Origin: Phycisphaerales bacterium UBA966
GTDB lineage: Bacteria; Planctomycetota; Phycisphaerae; Phycisphaerales; SM1A02
Reading direction: 5' to 3'
NCBI GenBank assembly: GCA_002292895.1
Contig: DBCE01000039.1
Span: 3,180-23,358 of the forward strand
Length of the DNA stretch: 20,179 bases
In this document: piece by piece, positions 1-7,399 of the stretch
Layout of the letters: each line of letters opens with the position of its first letter
Numbering within the stretch: position 1 is the stretch's first letter
Translations under genes and position numbers: made by a program
The notes under the pieces: model-generated
What the model was told of the DNA's origin: nothing
The model's input: the letters and a program-made list of their open reading frames with translations, nothing else
Database searches by the model: none

Positions 1-642
1 GTGTTGATGTACGGAGCATTTTTGTGGATGCAGACCTCTCGTTACCGCTCGTTCTTTGCACACGAGTCCGCGGAAGTTGATGCCGAACAGGTGAACGATA
101 TTGGTCGGGTGCATCCTGATTCGCAGCAGACGCTTCACGTTGGAGCTGCAAGGCCCCACGTCGAGTTCGATAAGCCACTCTGGCGTGACGTGACGGGTTT
201 GGTGGTGATGCTCGTGGTCGTGGTGATATTGGCTGAATCGCTCGGGAAGTCCACCGCTGGGTTCTTGAGTCAGACCGGATTGCCGCCCGCGATCGCGGGC
301 GTACTGGTGGCATGCTTGGCGCTTGGACCAGAAGGTCTTGCTGCTATCAAGGCCGCGCGCCGAAATTCCATGCAGCGCACCATGAACATTCTCTTGGGTT
401 CAGCGCTCTCCACCATCGGGCTCACTGTTCCTGCCGTCCTGATACTTGCCCGGATGCTTGGTCACCATATTGAACTTGGGCTGCAGTTGCCAGAGATTGC
501 GCTCTTGCTTGGCACCATGCTCATATCGATCGTGAACTTTACGCACGGGCGCGCCAATCCCATGCAGGGTGTTGTGCACCTTGCACTGTTTATCACCTAC
601 ATCGCGTTGCTCTTTGATGTGCCGGTGTTGGCAGTGAAGTGA
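1..642 (+). CDS. chaA: Ca2+/H+ antiporter ChaA, C-terminal part (5'-truncated by window edge)
   Basis: This is an inner-membrane exchanger of the CaCA superfamily that expels Ca2+ (in E. coli ChaA also Na+ and K+) in return for protons. Only the last 213 residues are present, and the reading frame is already open at base 1, so the start and the first alpha repeat lie outside. The visible part has a polar cytoplasmic loop (about residues 12-58) and then four or five hydrophobic segments. The second alpha repeat is clear: a GPEGLAAIKAA stretch (around residues 108-118) followed by GSALSTIGLTVPAV (around 133-146). Both match my memory of E. coli ChaA almost residue for residue, as does the NFTHGRANPMQGVVHL segment near the end. 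It converges on the VOC gene with a 16-base gap. The family call is firm; the transported ion is inferred. Confidence 0.9.
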   Translation: MLMYGAFLWMQTSRYRSFFAHESAEVDAEQVNDIGRVHPDSQQTLHVGAARPHVEFDKPLWRDVTGLVVMLVVVVILAESLGKSTAGFLSQTGLPPAIAGVLVACLALGPEGLAAIKAARRNSMQRTMNILLGSALSTIGLTVPAVLILARMLGHHIELGLQLPEIALLLGTMLISIVNFTHGRANPMQGVVHLALFITYIALLFDVPVLAVK

Positions 643-669
643 GCGAAGCAACCTGAATTTACGCTTCGC
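643..669. other. Short inverted repeat between convergent genes
   Basis: GCGAAGC at 643-649 pairs with GCTTCGC at 663-669 across a 13-base loop, directly after the chaA stop and running into the last codons of the VOC gene. Its place between two convergent genes would suit a bidirectional transcript end. There is no T-run on either side, so a terminator role is only a guess. Confidence 0.3.
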
Positions 670-1447
670 CGCGCTGCGCCGGCTCAAGCAAGCAGAAGCT
701 GGCGCCTTGCGGGTCCCGAAGCACCATGACTGCTCCGATACTTGGGAATCCAAAGACTTCCGTGAGTGCGGTAGCTCCCAGTTGAACAGCGGTACGAGCG
801 GCTTCTTCAATGCGCTCAACACAAATGAATGTGAGCCACGCGGACCGGTCCTCGGGGTGTGAGGTGGGCATGATGCCCGCGACGGAGCGGCCGTGCGCGT
901 TCATGCGTCGCGCGCCGTCTGCGCCGCCATCGGGTGGAAGTTCCGACTCCCATCCGAGCAATGCCGAATAGAACTCAACAGCGCGGGCTGGATCGGCTGT
1001 CACCAAGTGGTTCCACACGACGGCGCCAGGGCCGTGTTCGTTCATACCGTCCGTCTTGCCGGGGTCTGCTTGGAACAGCGCGCATACCGCGCCGGTTGGA
1101 TCGCTGATCACACTCGAGCGCCCGATAGAACCCTGCGTCACTGGCACGCGAACGGTCGCTCCCAGTTCAGCGGCGCGAGCGGTCGTGAGTTCAATGTCGT
1201 CCACTGCGATGGAGCCGACCCAATGCGCCTGGACGTCCGCCGGCGATGTCGCGCTGATCGGCATGATGCCCATCAGCGTGTGCGAGCCGATGGCGAGCAT
1301 GGTGTAGTCGCCGTGCGGCATCGGAATGGTCGTAGCAGTGGCGTTCAACAGTGCTGAATAAAACGCCGTGGAGCCAGCGGCATCACGGGTGTTCAGTTCG
1401 TGCCAACAAAATTCGCCGTGCAAGCAAGGGGTGGATTGCCAGATCAT
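659..1447 (-). CDS. VOC family protein with two glyoxalase/bleomycin-resistance-type domains
   Basis: The protein has two tandem vicinal-oxygen-chelate domains, about residues 8-130 and 137-258. Each starts with a strand and a W-[HN]-[HE]-L motif (FCWHEL; VVWNHL), has an FYSALL helix, and ends with a DP[TQ]GA strand (SDPTGAVCALFQ; RDPQGASFCLLEP). This layout and the roughly 260-residue length match the Cfp30B (Rv0577)/hydroxylase-like group, whose substrates are mostly unknown, so no reaction is assigned. It looks soluble and cytoplasmic, with no signal peptide. I chose the ATG at 1447 because the first domain starts just after it. A GTG at 1468 would add seven residues, and neither start has a clear ribosome-binding site. 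It is divergent from the H-NOX operon and may share its control region. Nothing in the protein itself ties it to NO. Confidence 0.85.
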   Translation of the reverse strand: MIWQSTPCLHGEFCWHELNTRDAAGSTAFYSALLNATATTIPMPHGDYTMLAIGSHTLMGIMPISATSPADVQAHWVGSIAVDDIELTTARAAELGATVRVPVTQGSIGRSSVISDPTGAVCALFQADPGKTDGMNEHGPGAVVWNHLVTADPARAVEFYSALLGWESELPPDGGADGARRMNAHGRSVAGIMPTSHPEDRSAWLTFICVERIEEAARTAVQLGATALTEVFGFPSIGAVMVLRDPQGASFCLLEPAQRGEA

Positions 1448-1643
1448 CCGATCAGCATAGTTGGTCACCGCAGCCGCACGTTCGGGGCAAAGCTAGATTT
1501 GCTGTCTGACCCAGTGGGACAATCTCAGGCATGCGCTCTGTGCGTATGATCCGAGCCCGCGAATGCGGCGCCGCATTCTCCGTAGGCAGACCCGGTCGTT
1601 TGCTACCCCCGCAATGTGTCACCAGTTTGCTTAGGAGATTCGC
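1448..1643. promoter_or_regulatory. Divergent intergenic region between the VOC gene and the H-NOX operon
   Basis: These 196 bases separate two divergent genes, so at least one promoter in each direction must lie here. I could not assign a convincing -35/-10 pair. The only strong structure is the 18-bp palindrome listed separately. On the H-NOX side a good ribosome-binding site (TTAGGAG, around 1630-1636) precedes the ATG at 1644. Confidence 0.55.
1561..1578. promoter_or_regulatory. 18-bp perfect palindrome, candidate operator upstream of the H-NOX operon
   Basis: GAATGCGGCGCCGCATTC is a perfect dyad with 9-base half-sites and no spacer, 65 bases before the first H-NOX start. Both half-sites are intact and the symmetry stops at the flanks. 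A dimeric regulator site is the natural reading. A hairpin is less likely because there is no loop and no T-run. It does not resemble the NsrR, NorR or FNR/DNR consensus sites I know, so the binding protein is unknown. Confidence 0.45.
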
Positions 1644-2204
1644 ATGTACGGCATGGTCAATCAGGCAATCGAAGCGATGGTCACCGAGAAATTCGGGGCG
1701 CCGCAATGGGAATTGATTAAGGCGCGCGCTGGGGTAGAGGATCCCGCCTTCGTCATGATGAAGCAGTATCCCGATGCAGTGACCTATGCGCTTGCGACAG
1801 CTGTCGCCGAGCACATGAACATGCCGATCGCGGATGTACTTCACGCATTCGGCGTCTATTGGATTGAGTTTGCAGGCAAGGGGCCATGGGGGAAACTAAT
1901 GAAGGCCTCGGGCAGCAACACCTATGAACTACTCGGTGCGCTTGACGCCATGCACACCCGGATTGCGGTCAGCTTCCCAGCGCTCGAGCCGCCATCCTTC
2001 CGCGTGGAGCCGCGCGATGGCGGGTTGCTGTTGGAGTACCGATCGCATCGCCCTGGACTTGCGCCATTTGTCCTTGGGCTTGTGCAGGGCGTTGGAAACA
2101 TGTACGGCGAGCATTTGGATATCAAACAGATCGCAGCCAAGGACGCAGGCGCACCGTGCGATGCGTTTATGGTTCGCACTCGTCCCGCACACACATCGGA
2201 GTAA
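1644..2204 (+). CDS. H-NOX (HNOB) haem nitric-oxide sensor, first copy
   Basis: This is a stand-alone H-NOX domain protein of 186 residues, the normal family length, binding haem in the cytoplasm as a gas sensor. The MYGMVNQAIE start is typical. Key residues are present: proximal haem ligand His104 in the LDAMHTR motif, Pro117 that distorts the haem, and the haem-propionate clamp Y132-x-S134-x-R136 (YRSHR), followed by PGLAPFVLGL. The position of the distal Tyr140 of the O2-binding Thermoanaerobacter protein is a Pro here, so NO-selective, O2-excluding binding is expected, as in soluble guanylate cyclase. The start is fixed by a strong AGGAG seven bases upstream. It is the first of three genes; the next starts six bases after its stop and encodes a close paralogue. 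Family is certain, ligand is inferred. Confidence 0.95.
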   Translation: MYGMVNQAIEAMVTEKFGAPQWELIKARAGVEDPAFVMMKQYPDAVTYALATAVAEHMNMPIADVLHAFGVYWIEFAGKGPWGKLMKASGSNTYELLGALDAMHTRIAVSFPALEPPSFRVEPRDGGLLLEYRSHRPGLAPFVLGLVQGVGNMYGEHLDIKQIAAKDAGAPCDAFMVRTRPAHTSE

Positions 2205-2210
2205 TAGCTC

Positions 2211-2768
2211 ATGCTTGGAATGGTGAATCACGCACTGCAGGAGATGGTTGTCGAGCGTTACGGCGAAGAAGTGTGGGCCGCCATCTGCGCGGACGCGGGC
2301 GTTGCTGAGCCTGTGTTCGTCATCATGCGGCCGTATCCAGATCAGGTGACATTTGACCTTGCCGCTGCCGTAGCGCGCCGTCTTGGCGTGCCGCTCGCCG
2401 ATGCGCTGCAAGCGTTTGGACACTTTTGGATGGTCTATGCCGAGCGCCAGCCGTGGGGGAAGGTGATGCATTCCATGGGTAAGAATGTGCGGGAGATGTT
2501 GCCCGCGCTTGACGCGCTGCACGCACGATTGGCGTTGGCATTCCCGGGCGTCAGCATGCCGCAGTTTCGCTCTGAGTCATTAGAAAGTGGTGCCATTCGC
2601 GTCCACTATTACTCATCACGGTCGGGTCTTGCGCCGTTCGTCACGGGGGTACTTGAAGGTCTCGGCGCTATGTACGGAGAGACAATCGCGGTGACGCAGA
2701 TTGAGGATCGCGAAACCGGTGCCGATCACGACGTATTCCTCATTGAGTTTCCAGAACAGGCGGAGTAG
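2211..2768 (+). CDS. H-NOX (HNOB) haem nitric-oxide sensor, second copy
   Basis: This second H-NOX protein (185 residues) is similar to the first over its whole length, with about half the positions identical by eye. It keeps proximal His104 (LDALHAR), Pro117, the Y133-x-S135-x-R137 clamp (YYSSR) and the SGLAPFVTGVLEGLG helix, and has no distal Tyr. Both copies should therefore bind haem, and neither looks like a decayed duplicate. They differ where partner or pocket specificity could lie: the 78-98 segment, the 121-131 loop and the C-terminal 25 residues. A GGAG lies 13 bases before the ATG, inside the end of the first gene. Two bases after its stop the kinase gene starts, so the three must be cotranscribed. 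Two different subunits next to one HNOBA protein recall the alpha/beta pair of animal soluble guanylate cyclase. Confidence 0.95.
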   Translation: MLGMVNHALQEMVVERYGEEVWAAICADAGVAEPVFVIMRPYPDQVTFDLAAAVARRLGVPLADALQAFGHFWMVYAERQPWGKVMHSMGKNVREMLPALDALHARLALAFPGVSMPQFRSESLESGAIRVHYYSSRSGLAPFVTGVLEGLGAMYGETIAVTQIEDRETGADHDVFLIEFPEQAE

Positions 2769-2770
2769 CG

Positions 2771-4399
2771 GTGAACACAGAGGCGCAATTACTTCTGGAA
2801 ACGCTGTTCCCGTTTCACTTCGTGATAGACGGTGAGGGTGTCATTGTCAGAACTGGCCCCAGTATGGCCAAGGTGCTTCCTGATTGTGTTGGGGGGAAAC
2901 TGTTCGATGTGTTTCATGTGACGCGCCCGCGCGCCGACTCGCTTGCAGATATTCGCAAGACCTTGGGGCAGTTAACGCTCGTGGGTATTCGTCATACCGA
3001 GCGACAAATGCGCGGGCAGTTTGTCGCGTTGCCCGCGGGTGAGGTTGTATTTGTTGGATCACCGCGGATTGTTGACAACACGTCAATCTGGGCTTGGCCG
3101 GTAGGCATTGCTGACTTCGCTCCTCATGACGGTAGTGCCGACTACGCCATGGTGATTGAGGCGATGAATACGCAACTGCAGGACTTTGAGCGCATGGTCA
3201 GCAAGCTCACCGAGCAGGAGCGCGTGCAACGCGGACTCCGTGTTCGCGCGGAGGAGGCGAATCGGGCCAAGTCGAACTTCCTTGCAAATATTTCTCATGA
3301 AATCCGCACGCCGATGACGGCGATTCTTGGGTTTGCTGAGCTTCTTGGTGACGAGGGGCTCGATGCCGCGGAGCGAAGTGAGTACATCGAAACCATTCGT
3401 CGCAATGGTGATCATCTATTAGCAATCATCAATGACATTTTGGACCTCGCCAAGATTGAGGCGGGTGGTTGCACTATCGATATTGCAGAAGTGGTGGTGC
3501 CGGACATCGTGCGCGATGTGGTGCAACTGCTGCACATGCGCGCGGTTGCTAAGGGAATCTCCCTGGTCAAAGAAATACAAGGCGACGCGGCAATGCTGCC
3601 GATCCGCAGTGATGCAGTGCGTATTCGACAAGTGTTGCTCAACCTTGTTGGTAACGCCGTGAAATTTACAGACCAAGGGTCGGTGCGCGTGGTGGTGTCC
3701 GCGCAGCGATCCGGTTCGCGCGTGGAGACGCGCATCGCGGTGCATGACACGGGCTGCGGTATGTCCGAGGAGACCATCCCGAAACTCTTTGAGCCGTTCT
3801 CGCAGTTTGATACAAGTTACACACGGAAGCACGGTGGAACCGGGCTTGGATTGGCAATCAGCCGTCCCTTGGCGGAACTGCTTGGGGGCAGAATTGACGT
3901 GGCCAGCGAACTTGGGCGGGGCAGCGTCTTTACGTTGATCCTTGAGTCAGAAGTCGCCGAGCCCGCGTTGGTGTTCCCGGTGCCGACGCCGTCGACGCCA
4001 GCACCCCGCAGTGCGAATGGTCCGCTGTCGGGTAAGAACATCCTGCTGGTGGAGGACAGCATTGATTCGCAGCGGATTCTGTCCGCGCTGATGTCGCTCG
4101 CGGGTGCGCGTGTCGATATTGCATCGGATGGTTTGAGTGCGGTAGCGCGCTTTGATGGCGTCTATTGCCCAGACTTAGTCATCATGGATGTGCAGATGCC
4201 TGGTATCGACGGGATCGAAGCAACGGAGCGCATTCGTGCGCGCGGTTACCGCGGTCGGATTGTTGCGCTCACCGCGGCAGCGCTGAGTGTTGAGCGTGAC
4301 CGCGCTCTCAACGCCGGCTGTGAGGGGTTCTATTTAAAGCCAATTTCCCGGGCTGATCTGTTGGCGATTTGCAGCGGAAACAAGGCGACGCTGGATTGA
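2771..4399 (+). CDS. HNOBA-domain hybrid sensor histidine kinase (HNOBA-coiled coil-HisKA-HATPase-REC)
   Basis: This soluble 542-residue kinase has no membrane segment. Residues 8-125 form an HNOBA domain (H-NOX-associated, PAS-like): FPFHFVID near 13-20, then VFVGSPRI at 93-100, and GIADFAPHD at 112-120, the conserved end of that domain in soluble guanylate cyclases. A coiled coil (about 126-166) leads to the HisKA box with His176 (NISHEIRTP). The ATPase domain has the N-box Asn295, DTGCGM at 326-331 and GGTGLGL at 355-361. After a Pro-rich linker (about 403-418) a receiver domain carries Glu428/Asp429, phospho-acceptor Asp473, Thr501 and Lys523. All catalytic residues are present. The GTG start follows the H-NOX stop by two bases, with GGCGGAG upstream. 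It probably reads the two H-NOX proteins through HNOBA and relays phosphate to an HPt protein elsewhere; none is visible here. Confidence 0.93.
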   Translation: MNTEAQLLLETLFPFHFVIDGEGVIVRTGPSMAKVLPDCVGGKLFDVFHVTRPRADSLADIRKTLGQLTLVGIRHTERQMRGQFVALPAGEVVFVGSPRIVDNTSIWAWPVGIADFAPHDGSADYAMVIEAMNTQLQDFERMVSKLTEQERVQRGLRVRAEEANRAKSNFLANISHEIRTPMTAILGFAELLGDEGLDAAERSEYIETIRRNGDHLLAIINDILDLAKIEAGGCTIDIAEVVVPDIVRDVVQLLHMRAVAKGISLVKEIQGDAAMLPIRSDAVRIRQVLLNLVGNAVKFTDQGSVRVVVSAQRSGSRVETRIAVHDTGCGMSEETIPKLFEPFSQFDTSYTRKHGGTGLGLAISRPLAELLGGRIDVASELGRGSVFTLILESEVAEPALVFPVPTPSTPAPRSANGPLSGKNILLVEDSIDSQRILSALMSLAGARVDIASDGLSAVARFDGVYCPDLVIMDVQMPGIDGIEATERIRARGYRGRIVALTAAALSVERDRALNAGCEGFYLKPISRADLLAICSGNKATLD

Positions 4400-4524
4400 C
4401 GTCCGCTTGCAGTGCGCCCAAGGTGAAGTGCATTGCATTGAGTTGGAGCCGTCCCTTGCGCGCCGATGTGTAGAAATTCCGCAGCAATTTCGGTTGTGGT
4501 TTCGGTGATCGTTACCCTGCGGTG
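4400..4524. other. Intergenic stretch after the kinase gene
   Basis: This gap of 125 bases lies between the H-NOX operon and the next plus-strand gene. It has a weak hairpin (GAAATT...AATTTC, around 4474-4492) without a T-run. No convincing promoter or terminator is seen. Confidence 0.3.
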
Positions 4525-5535
4525 ATGGTTGGCAATTCAACAATTCGCAGATGTGTTGTAGTGGCGCTGCTGCTTGGGGGCATCGCCGCGATTTCGCATG
4601 GGTATTCCGCAGATGGCGACGTGAAGCCCAAAGTTGCTGGCAAGGGCGTTGTTCCCGCCGCGCCTGATTTCCCGATTTCGCTGCCCGCGGGCGCAGTGGT
4701 GCCGGAGGCGGTGCGTTCGCTGGCGGTGCCGCCCGACGCATGTGTTGGTCGTGTCATGGCGCTCACGCGGACGCTGCAGTGCCCGCGTTGCTCAGGTACT
4801 GGTACCAAAGTGACGCGGCATCGGGATCTGACTGCGGCGCGGGCGGTTCCCATTATGCGCGAGACGCGTGCCGACTGCGGAGATTGCCGGGGCACTGGCT
4901 TCAGTTTGAGTGCCGCGCGCGTGAGTCCCGTGTTGGACAGCGTGATTCCGTTGCTGGGGTCCACCGATCCCGCCGCACCCGCCACGGCCAAACTCCTGGA
5001 TAAGGCGCGAACGGCCCTTGAGCGTCTGGGGTGTTCCGGTGTACTGGTGGAACGATTGACGGCGACTACACGAAATGCCATTACCAGTGGGCGAATTCCA
5101 CCTTCGTGCGCTCCGTGTTCGGTGACCGGACAGCTGGGGCAAACGATTCCAATCGGCGGTGGCGCGCGCCTGATTCCGGTCAAAGTGTCCGCCCATTCCC
5201 TTGTGTTCCTGCGGGCTCCGATCGTCAACGCCGCACCTTCGGGGGGCATGGTGCTGGTTGGAGGCATGGTCGCGGGGGCGATTTCCAAGGTTGAATGGCA
5301 GTGGGGTCAAGCAATTGTTCTTGATGGCGGATACATCGTGCCCCTTGTCGTGCCGGAGCACAAGGGACCAGGAGTGGATGCCGACAAGGACGGCGTGATT
5401 GACCGGCCACCCGCACCCGCAAACACGAAGCGCGTCGGCTGCGGTACACCACAGCCTCGCACTCCCCGCAGCAGGAACCCCGATGTCGCGCACACCCGCC
5501 GAAGCGCAACCCGTCCAACTGATCTTCGACTTTGA
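4525..5535 (+). CDS. Exported or membrane-anchored protein of unknown function with DnaJ-like CxxCxGTG motifs
   Basis: I do not recognise this 336-residue protein as a named family. It begins with a basic start and a hydrophobic stretch (about residues 9-28) that fits a signal peptide or anchor. Two CxxCxGTG motifs of the DnaJ zinc-finger kind stand at 86-93 (CPRCSGTG) and 118-125 (CGDCRGTG), and a third Cys pair, CAPC, is at 195-198, so a metal-binding fold is plausible. A DADKDGVID segment (285-293) resembles a calcium-binding EF-hand/thrombospondin-3 loop. The last 40 residues are Arg/Pro-rich and low in complexity. That tail overlaps the start of the serine-biosynthesis gene by 53 bases in another frame. 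The start could also be the GTG at 4522. Coding potential looks real up to about 5400. Periplasmic or outer-face location is inferred. Confidence 0.7.
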   Translation: MVGNSTIRRCVVVALLLGGIAAISHGYSADGDVKPKVAGKGVVPAAPDFPISLPAGAVVPEAVRSLAVPPDACVGRVMALTRTLQCPRCSGTGTKVTRHRDLTAARAVPIMRETRADCGDCRGTGFSLSAARVSPVLDSVIPLLGSTDPAAPATAKLLDKARTALERLGCSGVLVERLTATTRNAITSGRIPPSCAPCSVTGQLGQTIPIGGGARLIPVKVSAHSLVFLRAPIVNAAPSGGMVLVGGMVAGAISKVEWQWGQAIVLDGGYIVPLVVPEHKGPGVDADKDGVIDRPPAPANTKRVGCGTPQPRTPRSRNPDVAHTRRSATRPTDLRL

Positions 5536-7390
5536 TAGCACCATCGTGGCGATCGAAGGTCTCGATGAACTGGCACGGCTCGCGCTTGCGGATGATCCGC
5601 AGCGCGCCCGCACCATGGAGGCGATCGAGGCGATCACTCGCGATGGAATGACTGGCGCGATCGGTATCGATGAGAGTCTCCGCCGGCGCTTGGCGATGCT
5701 CACTATCAAACGTTCGCATGTGGACGCGTTGGTCAAGCTTCTCAAGCGTCGACTGAGTCCGTCATTTCGAAAGCACATCGCCGCGGTGCGCCGTAATGCG
5801 GATCGCATTCACGTGGTGTCAAGCGGTTTCCGCGAGTACGTGGAGCCCGTGTGCGCGGAACTTGGCATTCCCGCCGAGCGAATCCACTGCAACGAATTTC
5901 GATGGAAGGGCACTGCCGTGGTGGGCTATGACGCCGCCAACCCGGTAGCCAAGCCTGGTGGCAAGGCGAAAGTAGTGCGCGCGTTGAAACTCCCGGGCCG
6001 AATTGTGGCGATCGGTGATGGCGTCACCGACGCGGAGATTCGCGACGCCGGCGCGGCACATGAATTCGTTGCCTACTGCGAGAATATTGAGCGTGAGGCG
6101 GTGGTGGCGCGCGCGGATCGCGTGGCGCGAACGGTGGACGAAGTGCTGTGGTTGTACCGGCTGCCTGGTTCGCCAAGTTTCCCCAAGAGCCGCATGATTG
6201 CGCTGTTGTGCGAGAACATCCACGCGGACGCGGCGCAAGTGTTGCGCGACGAGGGATATCGCGTAGAAACGCTGAGTGATGCACTTGCTGAGGATGAGCT
6301 TGCCCGCGCTCTCAAGGGCGTGAGCATTCTTGGCATTCGTTCCAAGACACGCGTCACGGCGCGCGCGCTGGAGTCCGCCGATCGCCTGCTTGCGGTTGGG
6401 TGCTTCTGCATCGGTACGGAGCAGGTGCAACTGCCCGCCGCTGCCGCGCACGGCGTTGCGGTATTCAACGCGCCGTACAGCAACACTCGAAGCGTTGTTG
6501 AACTGGCCATCGGCGAAATCGTCATGCTGATGCGCCGCGTGCCGGATGTTTCGCGGCTGCTCCATGACGGTGGTTGGCGAAAGTCAGCCACAGGATGTAC
6601 GGAAGTTCGGGGCAAGACGCTTGGCATTGTTGGCTATGGTCACATTGGTTCGCAGCTTTCCATTCTTGCTGAAGCCATGGGCATGCATGTCATCTACTAC
6701 GACTTGCAGGAGTGCCTGGCGCTTGGCAATGCGCGCAAGTGTCGGTCACTCACGGAACTTCTTGGCAAGTCTGACGTGGTTTCCATGCATGTTGACGGTC
6801 GCGCTTCGAATCACCATTTGATTGGCGAGCGTGAACTGCGGAAACTGCGACCGGGTGCGCTGCTTGTCAATCTTTCGCGCGGTCATGTGGTGGACCTCGC
6901 TGCTGTTGCTGCATCGATGCGCGCCGGTCATCTTGGCGGCGCGGCGGTTGATGTCTTCCCAGAAGAGCCACTTTCTAACCGTGATCCGTTCGATTGTCCG
7001 CTCCGTGGGCTTCCCAATGTGATTCTCACCCCGCATGTCGGCGGCAGCACATCCGAGGCGCAACAGGCAATCGGCGAGTTTGTTGCCGCGCGCTTGGTGG
7101 AGTTTGTGAACACGGGCGGCACTTCAGGCTGCGTGAACCTGCCGCAGATTTCTGCGCCGCCAGTGCCGCGGTCGCACCGGTTCTTGCATTTGCACCGTAA
7201 TCAGCCGGGCGTGCTTGCAGCCGTGAACGCAGTGTTTGCACGGCGCAAGATCAACATTCTTGGCCAGGCACTGCGCACTGACGATGCGATGGGCTATCTC
7301 GTCACTGATGTCGACCGCCGATACGCGGCCGACGTAGTTGATGAGCTGAAGGCAGTCCCAGGAACTGCGCGCCTCCGCGTCCTCTACTAA
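5483..7390 (+). CDS. SerB-SerA fusion: phosphoserine phosphatase + D-3-phosphoglycerate dehydrogenase with ACT domain
   Basis: This is one 635-residue chain for the first and last steps of serine synthesis from 3-phosphoglycerate. Residues 10-225 form a HAD phosphatase: DFDST at 16-20 (nucleophile Asp16, acid Asp18), SSG at 113-115, Lys161 and GDGVTD at 178-183. Residues about 236-555 form phosphoglycerate dehydrogenase: nucleotide-binding GYGHIG at 384-389, Arg466 in NLSRG, Glu495 in DVFPEEP and His518 in LTPHVGGST, the usual catalytic set. Residues 566-635 are an ACT domain, the serine-binding regulatory module of the E. coli-type enzyme, so feedback inhibition is likely. The ATG at 5483 precedes the HAD domain by a dozen residues; a TTG at 5399 is open but adds only unrelated sequence. 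The transaminase SerC is not in the window. The gene converges on the next with nine bases between. Confidence 0.93.
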   Translation: MSRTPAEAQPVQLIFDFDSTIVAIEGLDELARLALADDPQRARTMEAIEAITRDGMTGAIGIDESLRRRLAMLTIKRSHVDALVKLLKRRLSPSFRKHIAAVRRNADRIHVVSSGFREYVEPVCAELGIPAERIHCNEFRWKGTAVVGYDAANPVAKPGGKAKVVRALKLPGRIVAIGDGVTDAEIRDAGAAHEFVAYCENIEREAVVARADRVARTVDEVLWLYRLPGSPSFPKSRMIALLCENIHADAAQVLRDEGYRVETLSDALAEDELARALKGVSILGIRSKTRVTARALESADRLLAVGCFCIGTEQVQLPAAAAHGVAVFNAPYSNTRSVVELAIGEIVMLMRRVPDVSRLLHDGGWRKSATGCTEVRGKTLGIVGYGHIGSQLSILAEAMGMHVIYYDLQECLALGNARKCRSLTELLGKSDVVSMHVDGRASNHHLIGERELRKLRPGALLVNLSRGHVVDLAAVAASMRAGHLGGAAVDVFPEEPLSNRDPFDCPLRGLPNVILTPHVGGSTSEAQQAIGEFVAARLVEFVNTGGTSGCVNLPQISAPPVPRSHRFLHLHRNQPGVLAAVNAVFARRKINILGQALRTDDAMGYLVTDVDRRYAADVVDELKAVPGTARLRVLY

Positions 7391-7399
7391 TCCGTCTGC

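Noticed and set aside
400..822. Minus-strand open frame of 140 codons spanning the chaA end and the VOC end
   Set aside because: It overlaps two well-supported genes in antisense, and its translation is Arg/His/Ser-rich with no family resemblance.
893..1357. Plus-strand frame of 154 codons inside the VOC gene
   Set aside because: It is the mirror of the VOC frame; no start signal, no domain, and low-complexity Arg/Cys/His composition.
1929..2522. Minus-strand frame of 197 codons across both H-NOX genes
   Set aside because: It runs antisense to two certain genes with full motifs, and its translation resembles nothing.
5399..5482. TTG start 84 bases upstream for the SerB-SerA protein
   Set aside because: It adds a Pro/His/Ala tail with no domain and deepens the overlap with the previous gene. 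The ATG at 5483 sits just ahead of the HAD domain.
4792..5808. Minus-strand frame of 338 codons opposite the Cys-motif protein and serBA
   Set aside because: Long, but Arg/Ser-rich and antisense to the HAD domain. The plus-strand frame has a signal peptide and paired Cys motifs, so it is the better choice; some doubt remains for 4525-5400.
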